Source: Ectocarpus siliculosus (lineage: Eukaryota > Sar > Phaeophyceae > Ectocarpales > Ectocarpaceae). Taken from it: DNA of 26,549 nucleotides. This document shows, piece after piece, positions 16,881 to 26,549 of the stretch. The stretch is from contig FN649755.1 of NCBI GenBank assembly GCA_000310025.1, positions 2,188,181 through 2,214,729 of the forward strand, given 5' to 3'. The position numbers and the translations under genes were made by a program. Each line of letters begins with the position of its first letter. Positions within the stretch are counted from its first letter, which is position 1. The notes below the pieces were generated by a model. That model saw only the letters and a program-made list of their open reading frames with translations. It ran no database searches and was not told the DNA's origin.

Positions 16881-19855
16881 CGAGAGCTTCATTGTACCCG
16901 GTCGTGGAGCAACCAAGCTATAAGAAAAAACACTGACACTCCCCTTGCGAGTCTTCGCATCCTCACGGTATTCCGTGCACACACAGCAACCCCAAACAAA
17001 TCCCTCCAGTCGCGAAGGGGTCGGCATGTAGAAACACTACCATGTTCGTTGGATCGCGGCGGCCTTCCGAACGGCGGTGTTTGGCCTCCAAGCTTGAATT
17101 ATGTTCCGGGCTGCCGTTTCACAGCGAATAGAAACAATCATAGAGCGTTCTACTTCGGGGAGGGGGCGGGGGGGGGGGTGCTCCTATTCCAAGCCATATT
17201 CCAGCTGTATCAGCTACGTCGATTTAGACTTCTCTCCCTGAGCAGAAGTTCGTTCGAGATAAAGCCGCCGAACTCAAATCCACCGCAAAGCAAGACGCGA
17301 AAACAGCGACGGGCAACCTAGGAGAAGAGGTGGGCTGAACTACCTGCGAAGAAGCCAGCAAGGTAAACTACCGGTCGTGGTAGAGCTTACAGTCAAGGGG
17401 CCTCTGTAGGGGAAGTAATATAGGGCTGGTGGCTGATAATCGGCGGGTCAATCTAACGGCACGGATAAAAATCGAGTTGTTTCATGAAATACTGTTTGAG
17501 TATGGCGGGTGAATCGGCCTGACCTAAGCCGACCCTGCGGGGTGCCCGCGGGTCTTTCCCCCGTGTAGCTGCAACCACCGACGGACTTGTGTCTTCGATC
17601 AACCGTGACCGCCCCCGCCCAACGCGCTGCTGCAGCTTCGGCTGGCACGGGCGCATGGCCTCTCATCGTTTTTGGGGCGGAACAGGTTATTCACCGGCAA
17701 AGACAGACAAAACACTCGGTTGTGGACGTCGTCGTTCCTTGGTGGACAGCTTGAGCGCCCAACCCTTTCTTTCCGCGTGGCAAACGAACTAGAAATACGA
17801 GCGGGTGCTGGTGCTGGTGCTGCTGCATGCAACAGCCTGACTTGTCCCCGCACGCCGCGACACAGCGGAGGGCTCTTGCTTCAAGATCGGCAACGGACCG
17901 GACGAAAGTGGTTGGAATCATGCATTCCTAGGGGGGACAACGATTTGAGGTGCACCCGCTGTGCACGTCTTACGTCTTGAACAACAGATCAATCTCCTGT
18001 TGAACTGACCCAACAAGTACGAGAACTCACACACTAACAAAGGCATACATGCGTGACCTCTATCTATGCGTCGAAATAAAGTTGGAACGATGTGAAGACT
18101 GGGGAATATAAATAAAAGGGACGATACACACACACACACAAGACTGGCTTATACACTCCTTGGCCAGCCAGTTTGCGCGGTCGACGCTACTTCAGACCAC
18201 GTATGCACACACACACAATCACCAGACGAGTTCGGCTCGTTTCGCACTAAAAAATGTCCATTTCGTTTTTGGGGGGGGTTCTTTCAGCCGTCCGTTCGCG
18301 GTCGAGTTCCCTAGTCGGCGTTGTTGCTGCTGCCTCTGCCCTTCTTTCTGATTGGTCGACCGCAGTACGGCTCGGTACCTTCATGTCTGGGCAGGAAGCG
18401 AAAGGGTACACAGAGGACAGGTCGGTACAGGGCGCCGCTATGTACACAATCTCGAGAATATGTACCGGGGGTTGAATCGGAGTTGCCAGATGGATTTTGT
18501 GGAACTATCGCGGTAATCTGACGACGGGATCGGCACGGACAACGGCAGTAGCGATGATTTCACTAATGTCTGCATGTACCAAGAGATTTAGGACGGCAAG
18601 CTTCCATGCTTCCCCACAAAGCTATTTTCGAGCGGTGGGGGGGTGGGGGGTGGGTGGGGCACCGTACATACCTGCGACGCAATAGAAACAACACAAGCTC
18701 GATATGCGCTCTCCCTTGAATTATGCCTAGTTTGTATTGTGGGGCCGCTGTTAGGCTCAAAAATTGTTCTGATTTTGCCCGACACGTCTGTACCGCTGGG
18801 CTGTAGTAGCAATGCGTGGTGCTTGTACCAAGCACCAAGTAGAGAGACAGGTAGGCATTTCTCGTATGTATACCATATGTTCTCGAGAATGGCCTACGCA
18901 GCCGTAAACGGAGTCTCACACACCGCATTAGTCCATCGGCCGCTAAATCATGCTCCGACAAAAAACTCTAGATACTGCTTCTGTGGAGGTTCTCTTTGAT
19001 CACCACTTGAAGCGACATGGAACGCCATCCTCCCTTAAAAGGACCGGGGCACGCCACACGCCACCCCCGCATCTACGCTGACACTGCTGTGGGGTAAAGA
19101 ACAGAGCGCGTCCTTGCATTGTTCTCGGACAAAGGCGTACCGCAGGCTGCAAAAGTTAAGTCACCACGCCCCCTAGAACGTACGGCTCGAGTACTCAACG
19201 ACATAGGGAGGATCCCAACTCACACGACAGAACACGTTTTCTGATAGCTCGACTACTGTAGACGAATCCAACGCGCCCCCATTTTGAGCACAGTCACTCT
19301 GCTTGCTGCAGAGTGTTCGAAATTTGAAAACCGGTCTCAGCAGGGTGTGTGGTGTCTTACGCGACCTGTGGTGCATACCCTACACTAGACGCACGCCTGC
19401 AGCATGACCAACCTCGCCAGCGAATCTTGAATGCTCTCTCCCCTCCCGTGGATGTTCCTTCATAGAAATTCTCCCAAGCTACTACCGGTAGACTGCGTTT
19501 GCTTTTACCTTGCCGCCAATTCCTGGGCCTGGAATAGGTTAGATCTACTGCAGTCTAGACTACACGTAGTCTGTCACATGTCCAGCGGCAGAACGCAGTA
19601 AAGAAAGTTGTATCAAGTGGCTCTTGACAGCAGAGGCATCGGGATCTTCAACGAAAGGACAGCGATGCTACAGAAATATCTTTCTGTGTCTGGCTCACCT
19701 CGGTGATGACCCTAGCCGAGGCGAGCATCATCGCCTTTTCCCAGAGAGCCTGCATGGTCGTGGGCGGTGTTGTTGCAGTTGTCGCGGCCGTCGCCGCCGC
19801 AGCAGCAGCAGAGACAGGAGAATGACGATGCCGATCGACCGTTGGTGGGACATGG

Positions 19856-20076
19856 ATGAAGCCGGCAACAACACGCGATGTTTTGTTCAGCGACGGTGGT
19901 ACTGCTCGTCGCACTGCTGCTGCCGCCGCCGCCGATGCGTTGGCCTGCTTACATGCCGCAGCTGTCATCAAGAGCATGGGGAGAGACAATGCTGCTGCTC
20001 GTGCAACAGCAGTGCTGCATGAAGAGCCCCGCCTACAAGCTACAACAGGCATTAGCAGTTACACTTTGCCTCTCAG
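19856..20076 (+). CDS. Candidate exon, unknown
   Basis: An open frame from an ATG (MKPATTRDVLFSDGG) through an Ala-rich helix (ADALACLHAAAVIKSMG) to TTGISSYTLPLR. It is followed by CAG|GTAAGT, a near-ideal donor at 20077. No homology recognised and no partner exon found in phase. Minus-strand frames over the same stretch are also open, so it may be chance in Ala-rich GC sequence. Confidence 0.25.
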
Positions 20077-20708
20077 GTAAGTACAGCACTACACGGCAGA
20101 TGGCCCTAAGTGAGCTCGAGTATTTCTTGTCACCACCCAAAAGGACCCAAGGGCAGGGAGAGAGCGATCACGGGACTGTTGACAGTTTGGTTCCGCCGCG
20201 TTCCGTCTCGTTTAAAGGGAGGGATACAACCGCAGGTACGCAGTACGTGTGAGCTACTGCTGTGTACGGAGCTTTTTCCACAGCAGTCCTACTGTACCCA
20301 TCGTGCGGCCGCTCTAGCTTGCACCGTGTACTCATTCTCATTGTGAGGTGTGCGGATAGTAAGGGACACTATCCGAAACGTACCTTGCGAAATATTTTTG
20401 CGAAAGAGAGGCATCGGTTTCATGTGCAATATCGATCGTGTTACCGTATCGTCTTGTGCCGTAGGATATTGTATGTGTTTTTCATACAATATTTTGCACG
20501 CACAACACACATAGATGCAGGAGTAGTAGCGAATGGCACAGAGCGCAGCTGTGCAGAAGAGTGTTTTGCTGCAGCACTTACAGATGGTGAGATACTTTCT
20601 GCTGTGCATGTCTCTCGGCGCGTTTTACACCCAAGCGAGGGTTTCGCGACCTCCTCGACGTCATCGAGGAGACGTACCCCTCTGGAATGCGCTAAGGATA
20701 CCGACCAT

Positions 20709-20710
<2 letters not shown>

Positions 20711-20752
<42 letters not shown>
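20711..20752. repeat. (CT)n microsatellite
   Basis: About 20 uninterrupted CT units in the intergenic region. Confidence 0.95.
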
Positions 20753-20756
<4 letters not shown>

Positions 20757-20829
20757 GTCAGTCTGCCAGTGACCCCATACTCTTTCCCACCAGCCCCGTA
20801 GTCTAGGCTTCCAAGATCGACACCTCCAT

Positions 20830-20983
20830 ACACAAAATCGTCCAACATCTTCGAACCCAGATATTTGATGTACTTTAGTCCGACGACCGCAGAGCGCACG
20901 TACTGCTGTTTGTCCTGACACTCTTCGGGACAAGAGAACCGTTCGCTGTGTTTTGACGAAACGCGCGCGGGTGAACCAGGATG
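20830..20983 (-). CDS. Candidate exon, unknown
   Basis: A minus-strand frame reads SERFSCPEECQDKQQYV, then VGLKYIKYLGSKMLDDFVYGG and LGSLDYGAG. The composition looks like a folded protein rather than repeat. A GTGGGA donor lies near 20799 and ACACAG acceptors near 20960-20990. No family recognised; it could be a far-downstream exon of the kinase gene or part of an unrelated gene. Confidence 0.25.
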
Positions 20984-21169
20984 CTGTGTTTAAATTGTGC
21001 GCAGAAGAGTGCATAGGAGTGTGCGGCCATGCGTCAGTCGTCGGACGGGCGGTTTGGGGAAGCGGGTGCTGCTGAGATCGAAGATGCTGCCGCTGCCGCA
21101 TCCGTTCCGCCCACCTCTCCCGAACGTGTCCGTTCACAAACGCTACCTAGCTGTCTTCCTGTCAGTCTC

Positions 21170-22285
21170 TCTTCCGCCCTCCAAAGTTATGAATCCTGAC
21201 GGCGTCTTCCCCTTGGCCCTTCCTCATCCCTGCCGGCGTATCCCTGTGTTATTTTGGGTGTGTGTTGTCGCCCCAGCTATTCTGGAGAGCAAATCTACAT
21301 CGGGACTGATTTACTCTTTGGCGTTTTCTCCCCCTGCGGTGCTTGCCTTCCATTGCACGGCGATGAGGGTTCAGGTCAACATGATTATTGCTGTCTTAGG
21401 ATGAAACTCTACGTTACCCCGATTGTTACACGTCCCTTCAAGTTCCTGTACCATATGTCCTCCTCTCTGACTTCACACCTTAACTGCTCTTCCCCTTCTC
21501 ACCAAAGCCTTGTGCCCGAAAAGACGTTGGAACTCTCCCCTGTACTTCTCTCCCTCTCTCTCCCCCTCGTTCTTCCTCTCTCCCCCTTCGCTCTCTCTTT
21601 CTCCTGCTGGCACTTCACCTTGCTTCTGGCATTCCACCTTCCTAATCCAGCCCCGCGTGTCTCCACATCCACGATCCTCGGCTTTGCCTTGTCTTCTCCA
21701 CCATCTCCGCTACTACATAACCCCGGTATTCCGCCCACCTAAAACCATACTCCCAGCAGGAACTCCATACACAAACCCGTACTTCACCTATCTCTTCCTT
21801 TCGTCCGTTCGTATCTGTCTCTCGACGTTTCTATTTGTCGCTTCCCGTCTAATCCCTGCGTCTCTATCTGCCCACCTCTCGTGTGGTCCTGTCCGTCTGC
21901 CTGTGGTTGCAAAATTATCCCCTAAATTCCCTGCATCCGTCTTACTCAATTTCCACAACATATGTTTGCCCGTGTCTATCCACATCCGTCTCCGCCTTCA
22001 CGTCTATGGGTGTCCTGCACGTCTGCCCGTCTTCTGTGGCTCCACCTCCTTGTCTCTCTGTATCTCTGTCTCACTCCATCTCGCTCTCTATTTCTGCCTA
22101 CACCCACTTCCCGTGTTCTAGTGGCCTCACCTTCGTATGTCTGTCTCTATCTCAAAATCTCTATCGGTTCCATACCTCATCTCTTTCAGTGACCTCGCCT
22201 CGGCGTTCCTCCGTCCCTGCCTCCCTCTACGTCCCCGCCTGCGTCTCTCCCCTCTCCCTGTCTCTTTGATCCGATGTCCTCTTCC
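21170..22285 (+). other. 1.1-kb pyrimidine-rich tract
   Basis: The plus strand is strongly C+T-biased (many CTCTC and CCTCT runs), giving long Ser/Leu/Pro frames. The minus strand is correspondingly purine-rich, just downstream of the last recognised kinase exon. No family is recognised in any frame. Confidence 0.7.
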
Positions 22286-22294
22286 ACCTCTCAC

Positions 22295-22387
22295 CTTGGT
22301 GTGTTCTTCAGGCACGCGAGTCCAAAGGAGGTCAAGAGCGTCCCAGCAGGCCTCGGCGTGCACCGAAAGATACTCGTTCGTCGGGTT
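22295..22387 (-). CDS. HYKK-like exon F (acceptor uncertain)
   Basis: NPTNEYLSVHAEACWDAL... to PEEHTK matches the N.YL.VSE..AW.LL end of the family. The acceptor is uncertain. GCGAAAAAAG at 22388 gives the best family alignment but lacks a pyrimidine tract; GCACGCAAG near 22471 is also in phase 0 and would add 28 residues. A GTGAGAG donor follows, so a last exon may lie downstream. Confidence 0.7.
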
Positions 22388-25300
22388 CTTTTTTCGCGCC
22401 AAAGCAGCCGTCCCGGTGTCAGAGAGCGCAAAGCAGGACCGACTTTCGTCAGGGGGGGCGACGGAAGCCAATAGCTTGCGTGCCCAGTTACCGGGCAACT
22501 ACACTGCTACCGCTGTGTTCATGCAGCCAACGTGGTACAACAAGTCTGGTTCCCTGATAATACGATTCGGCAACGGGGCCATCTGGTATGTCTGTTCCCC
22601 CGAATGCGGGGATGGTTTGGTACGGCTGTGGACTCAAGGTGGTCTAGTCGGTACGAGCAGCCCGTCTTTGTTGACTGGATGTAGCGGTTCGTAGGTGGTG
22701 GCACAAGCAAGTCGGGCCCCCAAAGGGGGTCATTGTTAGCACTCGGTGCACGACGAAGATCTCGTCAAGAGCTCTGCATAGACCCGTTTGAACTCTCACA
22801 AGTTGTCGCGAGTATGCTCCCAGGGTGCCTGAAGCCGCGAGGCGGCACGCGACGAGGACCCTGAGGTGTCGGCTCTCGGCCGGCAGCAACGCCTTCACGG
22901 AAGAGAAACCCCGCAGGAGCAACGCCGCGGCGGTTATGGGATCCCCAGATTCCCTGGCACGCGTTTTCCGAAGAAGAGTTGTAGCACGCACGCAAGCAGG
23001 TAACTGAAAAGCACGGCGCGGCCGCCGTAGGTGGAGTTACGCCAAAACTTGAAGAGAGTGGAAGAACAAAAGATTGTAGACGTCGAAAGCGGTGTAACGC
23101 ATCAATTTTCTGGACATACGTAGTGCGAGAAGTGCTTGTGGAAGGGGCAAAGAGTAAGCATCCGACGACAAGCTGAACACTCGATCCGAATGGTCTGACT
23201 TGAGGGTGAAATCGCCAATTCTGCCCAGTCTCACTTGACAAGGAGAAACAGTACGGCGTTCGCCCTGGCTAGTTTTACCGCAGAAATCTATGTCGGATCG
23301 CATGCATGGGTGCTGACACCCGGCAATACTTAACATGACATAGTGGCGAAACTTGAGAGCAAAGAGAATGTTCTGACTGATCGTGGACACTCAGCAAGTT
23401 ATACACAGTCTCACTTGGCGAGGGGGGACAGCATAGCGTAGGCCATGGCGATGGCAACGTCGTTCACGACCCAGGTGTGCGCCGCGTCCCCGAAGTCGAT
23501 AACGCCTGCCACCTCTTGGAAATCCGGGGTCAGGATGATGTTTGCGTCGTTGAAGTCGCCCTGTGTCGCGAGTTTGTTCGTTCGACCGGCAAGAGCAAAA
23601 CAAAGCAGTGGCAAAACGGTGGTGATCTTGATACGTGGCCGATACGTGAAACGTCGAGTTGATCAGCATCACCGGGTACCCGACAATATTCAGAGAATGA
23701 AACAACCTGGATATGCCATCTGCGTCACGCGTTTTCACCGGCAATGTAGCGGGTACCCGGCATTGTTCAACCGGCATTCTATCAGGACCACTACCGTGTC
23801 ACGGGAGAGGAAAGAAAAGAGCGCGTGGGGGGGGGGGGGGGGGGGCAGATTGTGGACTCTCATGATCCCGACAAACGCTTGCAACATTTGTGAACAAACC
23901 GGGCCGGGAGGGAGAGGTGTTGAGGGGATGCGGGTTTCGTGCGGAGAAAAAAACAGAAAATACCACGCAGACACCAGGAACAAACAAAAACAAGGCGGGT
24001 GACACCCAATCAAACAGGACTGCACGAGGGAGGTGGGGAGCTACGGTACCCCCCCCCCTTGCCTTTAGCGTGTGGTAGATAAAAAACCGAGACAAGGAGG
24101 ACGCCCACACGAACTCATGGACACTACCCACAGCAAATCACTGAATAACGCGCTCTTTTTTGCCAAGGACGGTAGACCGAGAGCTGCAGGTAGTACGTTC
24201 AACAGCGAGTAGCGAGTGACACCCCGCCAAGAACGCCAACATGAACAGCAGCAGTAACACCACAATTGTTTAGAACGAAAGCAGCAACAAGCACACGTAA
24301 CGGTAGGACACAACAAACGCACATCACGCGACGACAGACGGCAAAAAAGCAGCAACAACAGCAACGACAACAGCAGCAGCAGCAACAATAACAACGACGA
24401 ACAAACAACAACGGAGTACACAGGTGACCTACGTGGACGACACCGTGACGGAAGTGAGCGCTAGTGGTCAAAACGGTCGACCGGAAGGCCTCGATGACGC
24501 TTTCCGCGAGCGCACGCCTAGCGGGGTCTTGCACGTACTTCGTGTAGCCCGACAACGCGCCTGTATTCTTCAGGTCCCTGGAAAATGTTAACACAGAAAC
24601 ACAGGCCAAAACAAAAAATTAACGAAAACAACATGCACAGGGACTATGACGAAAAGAAAGGGAAACAAAGGGAAACAATAATCCACAGGAAAAAAATTGA
24701 CAAAAAACGAAAAACAGAGAAGATGCGGTACGCATTGGAAAGTACCACGAGAATCCAAACAACGCGCGCGCGACCACGCGGTTGGCTTTGTGTGACGCCA
24801 CACATGCCTTTCACATCGTCTGGTATGCCTATATTTACGAAACCCCAGAGACTGGTGTAAGTATTTATTGGCGAAATATCACTGTTGCCTGACTTTGCCG
24901 AGGGCTTCCGATGAATATTAATTCTTACTGCTGGATCATATGGGTATGCACTGAATATCATAATCCCCAGACACATCTCACCACATCTCGTGACAACACC
25001 CCTTGACATAATGCACCCCGAACTTGCATCTCAGCACACTCCCCGACTCAATGCACCCCATTCAAACGCACGTCTCACCACGTATGCCCTCTGAGGAGAG
25101 ACTTGTCGTAAAAGTTGTCGAGCTCGACCTGCATCCGGCCCAGGTAGGCGCCGGTCTTCTCCATGAGCTCCGGTGTCACCTCGCTGCTCTTCATCATTGG
25201 TCCTTCCACCCACTTCAGGAGCCGCACCGACAACCTACGACCCGGTGAGACATGATAAGAAACCGTAAAACGCACGGAAAACCTTAAAGGGACAAAAAGT

Positions 25301-26401
25301 GCCGTTTCGGACTAGGTTTCGGAATGGCGACAACCGCAGCAATTATAGCGGCGGCGGCGGAGGCGGCGGCGGCGGCAGCAGCAGCAGCAGCAGCAGCAGC
25401 AGCGCAATGGCCATCACACCAACGCAAACTGACGGCGCGACAACAGCAGCAATAATAGCGGCAGCGGCGGCGGCAGCACCAGCGGCAGCACCAGCGCAAT
25501 GGCCATCACACCAACACAAAACTGACGTCGTCCCTTCGGTTTGCATACCACGTGGCCAAAAACAAAATGACGATGCGAGCGCCGTAGGGCATTGCAACCG
25601 GAGGCGAAACAACCAAACTCCTACGGGTGTCACTGTAGGTGTACCCCTACTCCCTCGACCATACATTGTAAACGCATCAACTAGAGAGTACTTGTGGCAC
25701 GGGGGCAGAATCTATTACCATCATTATCATGTTCCCATTGTACGATCGTGCCCGTATGCAACGTTCGTGGGCTCTCCTAACGTTCGGCGTGTTCACCACA
25801 AAAAAGAAGAATGGGTCCAGCTCGCTTGTGGACTTCTGAGCCCCCTCTGTTGGGATACCACTGGCGCTCTGGTGCGGGTACTCAGCTCAGATCGTGCCTT
25901 GTTCATAGTATGTGCGACAAGAGAGCCGGTGGCGGCGAAAGAGTTGATTACCCCCGGAAGCATAGGGTATGTTCTGGTTCTGGATAGCTCTCAGGCGTAG
26001 CCAGCACGGCTGCAGCCCATCTTCCGCGGCTCCAACAACAGAACATCAATATTAGAAAGGACAAGATATTGTTATTGTCGCCCACCGCACACGGAAGCGT
26101 CATGCCTACAAGCCAAACCCACGGAATACATCGGCAACAACAGCAAGCAGCCACACCGCCACCACCACCAACAGCAACGACAGTATGGAGCCCAGCAGCC
26201 TCACATCTCGCTCTTCTCTTCGCCCCCGCTCCCCGCTGCCCCCGTGGCCGACGCGACCGGCAGCATCTCCGTAGACACCAGGCTGCCCCCCGACGCCCGC
26301 ACCGGCGCAGGCACGACGAAGCCCCGGTCGGAGACATACAACACCACGTGGTTCAGCGCCACGATGAGAGCCTCGTCCTGAGAGTCCCACCCGTTGTGGA
26401 T
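22295..26401 (-). CDS. Hydroxylysine kinase / APH-family kinase, 5'-truncated, at least 6 exons
   Basis: Exons 26401-26205, 25234-25079, 24577-24433, 23560-23415, 22953-22800 and about 22387-22295 join with matching phases (0/2, 2/2, 2/0, 0/2, 2/0, 0/0). The product has the N-lobe end KIHN-like IHNGWDSQDEAL, RLLKWVEGPMM, a helix ending GHTW, DLKNTGAL, and the Brenner loop H-GDFNDANI (166-173), where His ends one exon and Gly starts the next. IDFGDA (187-192) gives the metal-binding Asp, and DPITAAALLLRGF and NPTNEYL follow, all typical of the HYKK/AGPHD1 group. These ATP/GTP-dependent cytosolic kinases phosphorylate small amines such as 5-hydroxylysine; the substrate here is not shown. The N-terminal glycine loop exons lie beyond the window end. 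The last exon has a good donor (AAG|GTGAGAG), so the true C-terminus was not located. Confidence 0.87.
22800..22953 (-). CDS. HYKK-like exon E
   Basis: One base completes Lys, then ESGDPITAAALLLRGFSSV, a Leu/Arg-rich helix, VACRLAASGTLGAYSRQL. It matches the D...AAA.L.GY....L...E...L......RL..S segment of the family. The acceptor is GCGTGCCAG and the donor CTT|GTGAGAG. Confidence 0.85.
23415..23560 (-). CDS. HYKK-like exon D (catalytic core)
   Basis: It starts GDFNDANIILTPDF and contains VAGVIDFGDAAHTWVVND and VAIAMAYAML. The Asp of the catalytic loop (D168), the loop Asn (N173) and the IDFG Asp (D188) are intact, so the kinase is predicted active. The acceptor is CGCGACACAG and the donor AA|GTGAGA. 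Confidence 0.94.
24344..24412. repeat. CAA/CAG triplet microsatellite
   Basis: Imperfect AACAAC and CAGCAG triplets in the kinase intron just beyond exon C. Confidence 0.85.
24433..24577 (-). CDS. HYKK-like exon C
   Basis: The acceptor is ACATTTTCCAG. One base completes Trp, then DLKNTGALSGYTKYVQDP, a helix, and FRHGVVH, whose His is the first residue of the catalytic H-x-D loop. The donor is CAC|GTAGGT. Confidence 0.9.
25079..25234 (-). CDS. HYKK-like exon B
   Basis: The acceptor is GGGTCGTAG and one base completes Met from exon A. It encodes LSVRLLKWVEGPMMK, a helix YLGRMQVELDNF and LLRGHT plus two bases of Trp. The donor is TG|GTGAGACG. It matches the strictly spaced R-L-L...G...LG..L..LD segment of the family. 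Confidence 0.88.
25329..25529. repeat. Minisatellite of two ~100-base units with GGC/CAG runs
   Basis: GCGCAATGGCCATCACACCAA recurs at 25402 and 25494, and GACAACNGCAGCAATNATAGCGG at 25329 and 25439. The internal GGC and AGC runs differ in length. It lies in the intron between kinase exons A and B. Confidence 0.8.
26205..26401 (-). CDS. HYKK-like exon A
   Basis: The acceptor is GACCTTTGCCAG and the exon runs 65 codons plus 2 bases. It starts IHNGWDSQ and includes VSDRGFVVPAPVRAS, the end of the kinase N-lobe, then a Gly/Ala/Ser/Glu-rich insert ending KSE-M across the junction. The donor is AT|GTGAGG. An alternative acceptor CTCTCAG at 26378 would drop the first eight residues, including the IHN motif. 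Confidence 0.82.
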
Positions 26402-26536
26402 CTGGCAAAGGTCGACGGGGGTGACGGGGAATGTTGTGTGTGTGTGGGGGGGGGGGGGGCGAAAGTCCCATGGGTTATGGATGTGGCAATCTGGGCCACG
26501 GGGGCGACGGGGAAAGTTCAAATGTGTGGGTGTTTG
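26381..26536. repeat. Decayed tandem copy of kinase exon A start
   Basis: The segment at 26381-26455 (exon A start, acceptor, then a GT-rich and poly-G run) is repeated at 26463-26549 with an offset of ~82. On the minus strand the copies read IHNGWDSQ and IHNPWDFR behind similar CCCCGTCRCCCCCGT tracts. Confidence 0.7.
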
Positions 26537-26549
26537 GGGGGGGGGGGGG

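Larger units (their letters stand above)
16155..21169. other. Region without a recognised gene
   Basis: Upstream of ITPase exon 1. It should contain the missing ITPase 5' exon and promoter. It also holds the 16700 tandem repeat, two short hairpins (20351-20373 and 20466-20492), a CT repeat and two low-confidence candidate exons. Frames of up to 157 codons at 16395-17321 match nothing I recognise. Confidence 0.6.

Noticed and set aside
16395-17321. Two consecutive plus-strand frames of 143 and 157 codons
   Set aside because: Over a degenerate tandem repeat and poly-G; no family recognised and no splice partner found.
20521-20590. Possible xanthine dehydrogenase/CoxM-like exon (ALTDGEILSAVHV)
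   Set aside because: The similarity is one short motif, upstream phases do not match, and no other part of the family is visible.
21510-22121. 203-codon Ser/Leu/Pro-rich plus-strand frame
   Set aside because: A product of the pyrimidine-rich tract, where stop codons are rare; no domain or signal seen.
25299-26000. 233-codon plus-strand frame with poly-Gly/poly-Ser/poly-Ala
   Set aside because: It runs through a GGC/CAG minisatellite inside the kinase intron, and nothing downstream of the repeat resembles a protein family.

Overview
The window reads as nuclear DNA of a eukaryote rich in spliceosomal introns, most likely a stramenopile close to brown algae such as Ectocarpus. That placement is inference. 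It rests on short phase-consistent exons with GT..AG introns of 0.1 to 3 kb, heavy CAA/CAG/GTT microsatellite content, many poly-G/poly-C tracts, a short TTAGGG-type telomere repeat block and non-autonomous mobile elements. No prokaryotic operon or CRISPR structure was seen.

Three protein-coding genes can be reconstructed by joining exons on reading phase and family homology. (1) Plus strand, 602-2137: the 3' part of a ribosome-biogenesis factor of the RLP24/RSL24D1 family in three exons; its zinc-finger N-terminus lies outside the window or was not found. (2) Minus strand, about 16154 down to about 6735: a nine-exon gene encoding two Ham1/ITPase domains in tandem. The first keeps all the catalytic motifs of inosine triphosphate pyrophosphatase. 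The second has the same fold signature and the same intron positions but has lost the phosphate-loop, metal-binding and C-terminal basic motifs, so it looks like a pseudoenzyme domain. (3) Minus strand, from beyond 26401 down to about 22295: a hydroxylysine-kinase/aminoglycoside-phosphotransferase-like kinase in at least six exons, 5'-truncated by the window edge.

Other content: a tRNA-Lys(CTT) gene on the plus strand inside the large first intron of the ITPase gene; two copies of a ~200-bp MITE with TA target sites and pogo/Tc1-like ends, one of them starting at the third base of an ITPase intron; five tRNA-head, poly-G-associated SINE-like repeats clustered in ITPase introns; a ~190-bp foldback element; and many minisatellites and microsatellites. 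RLP24 and the ITPase gene converge across a 4.6-kb repeat-bearing intergenic region (2138-6734). A 6-kb stretch between the ITPase gene and the kinase gene (16155-22294) holds only low-confidence candidate exons and a 1.1-kb pyrimidine-rich tract.

The most notable item is the tandem active-plus-degenerate ITPase fusion. The decayed copies of exon edges in introns, and the mobile elements placed at splice sites, are the next most interesting.
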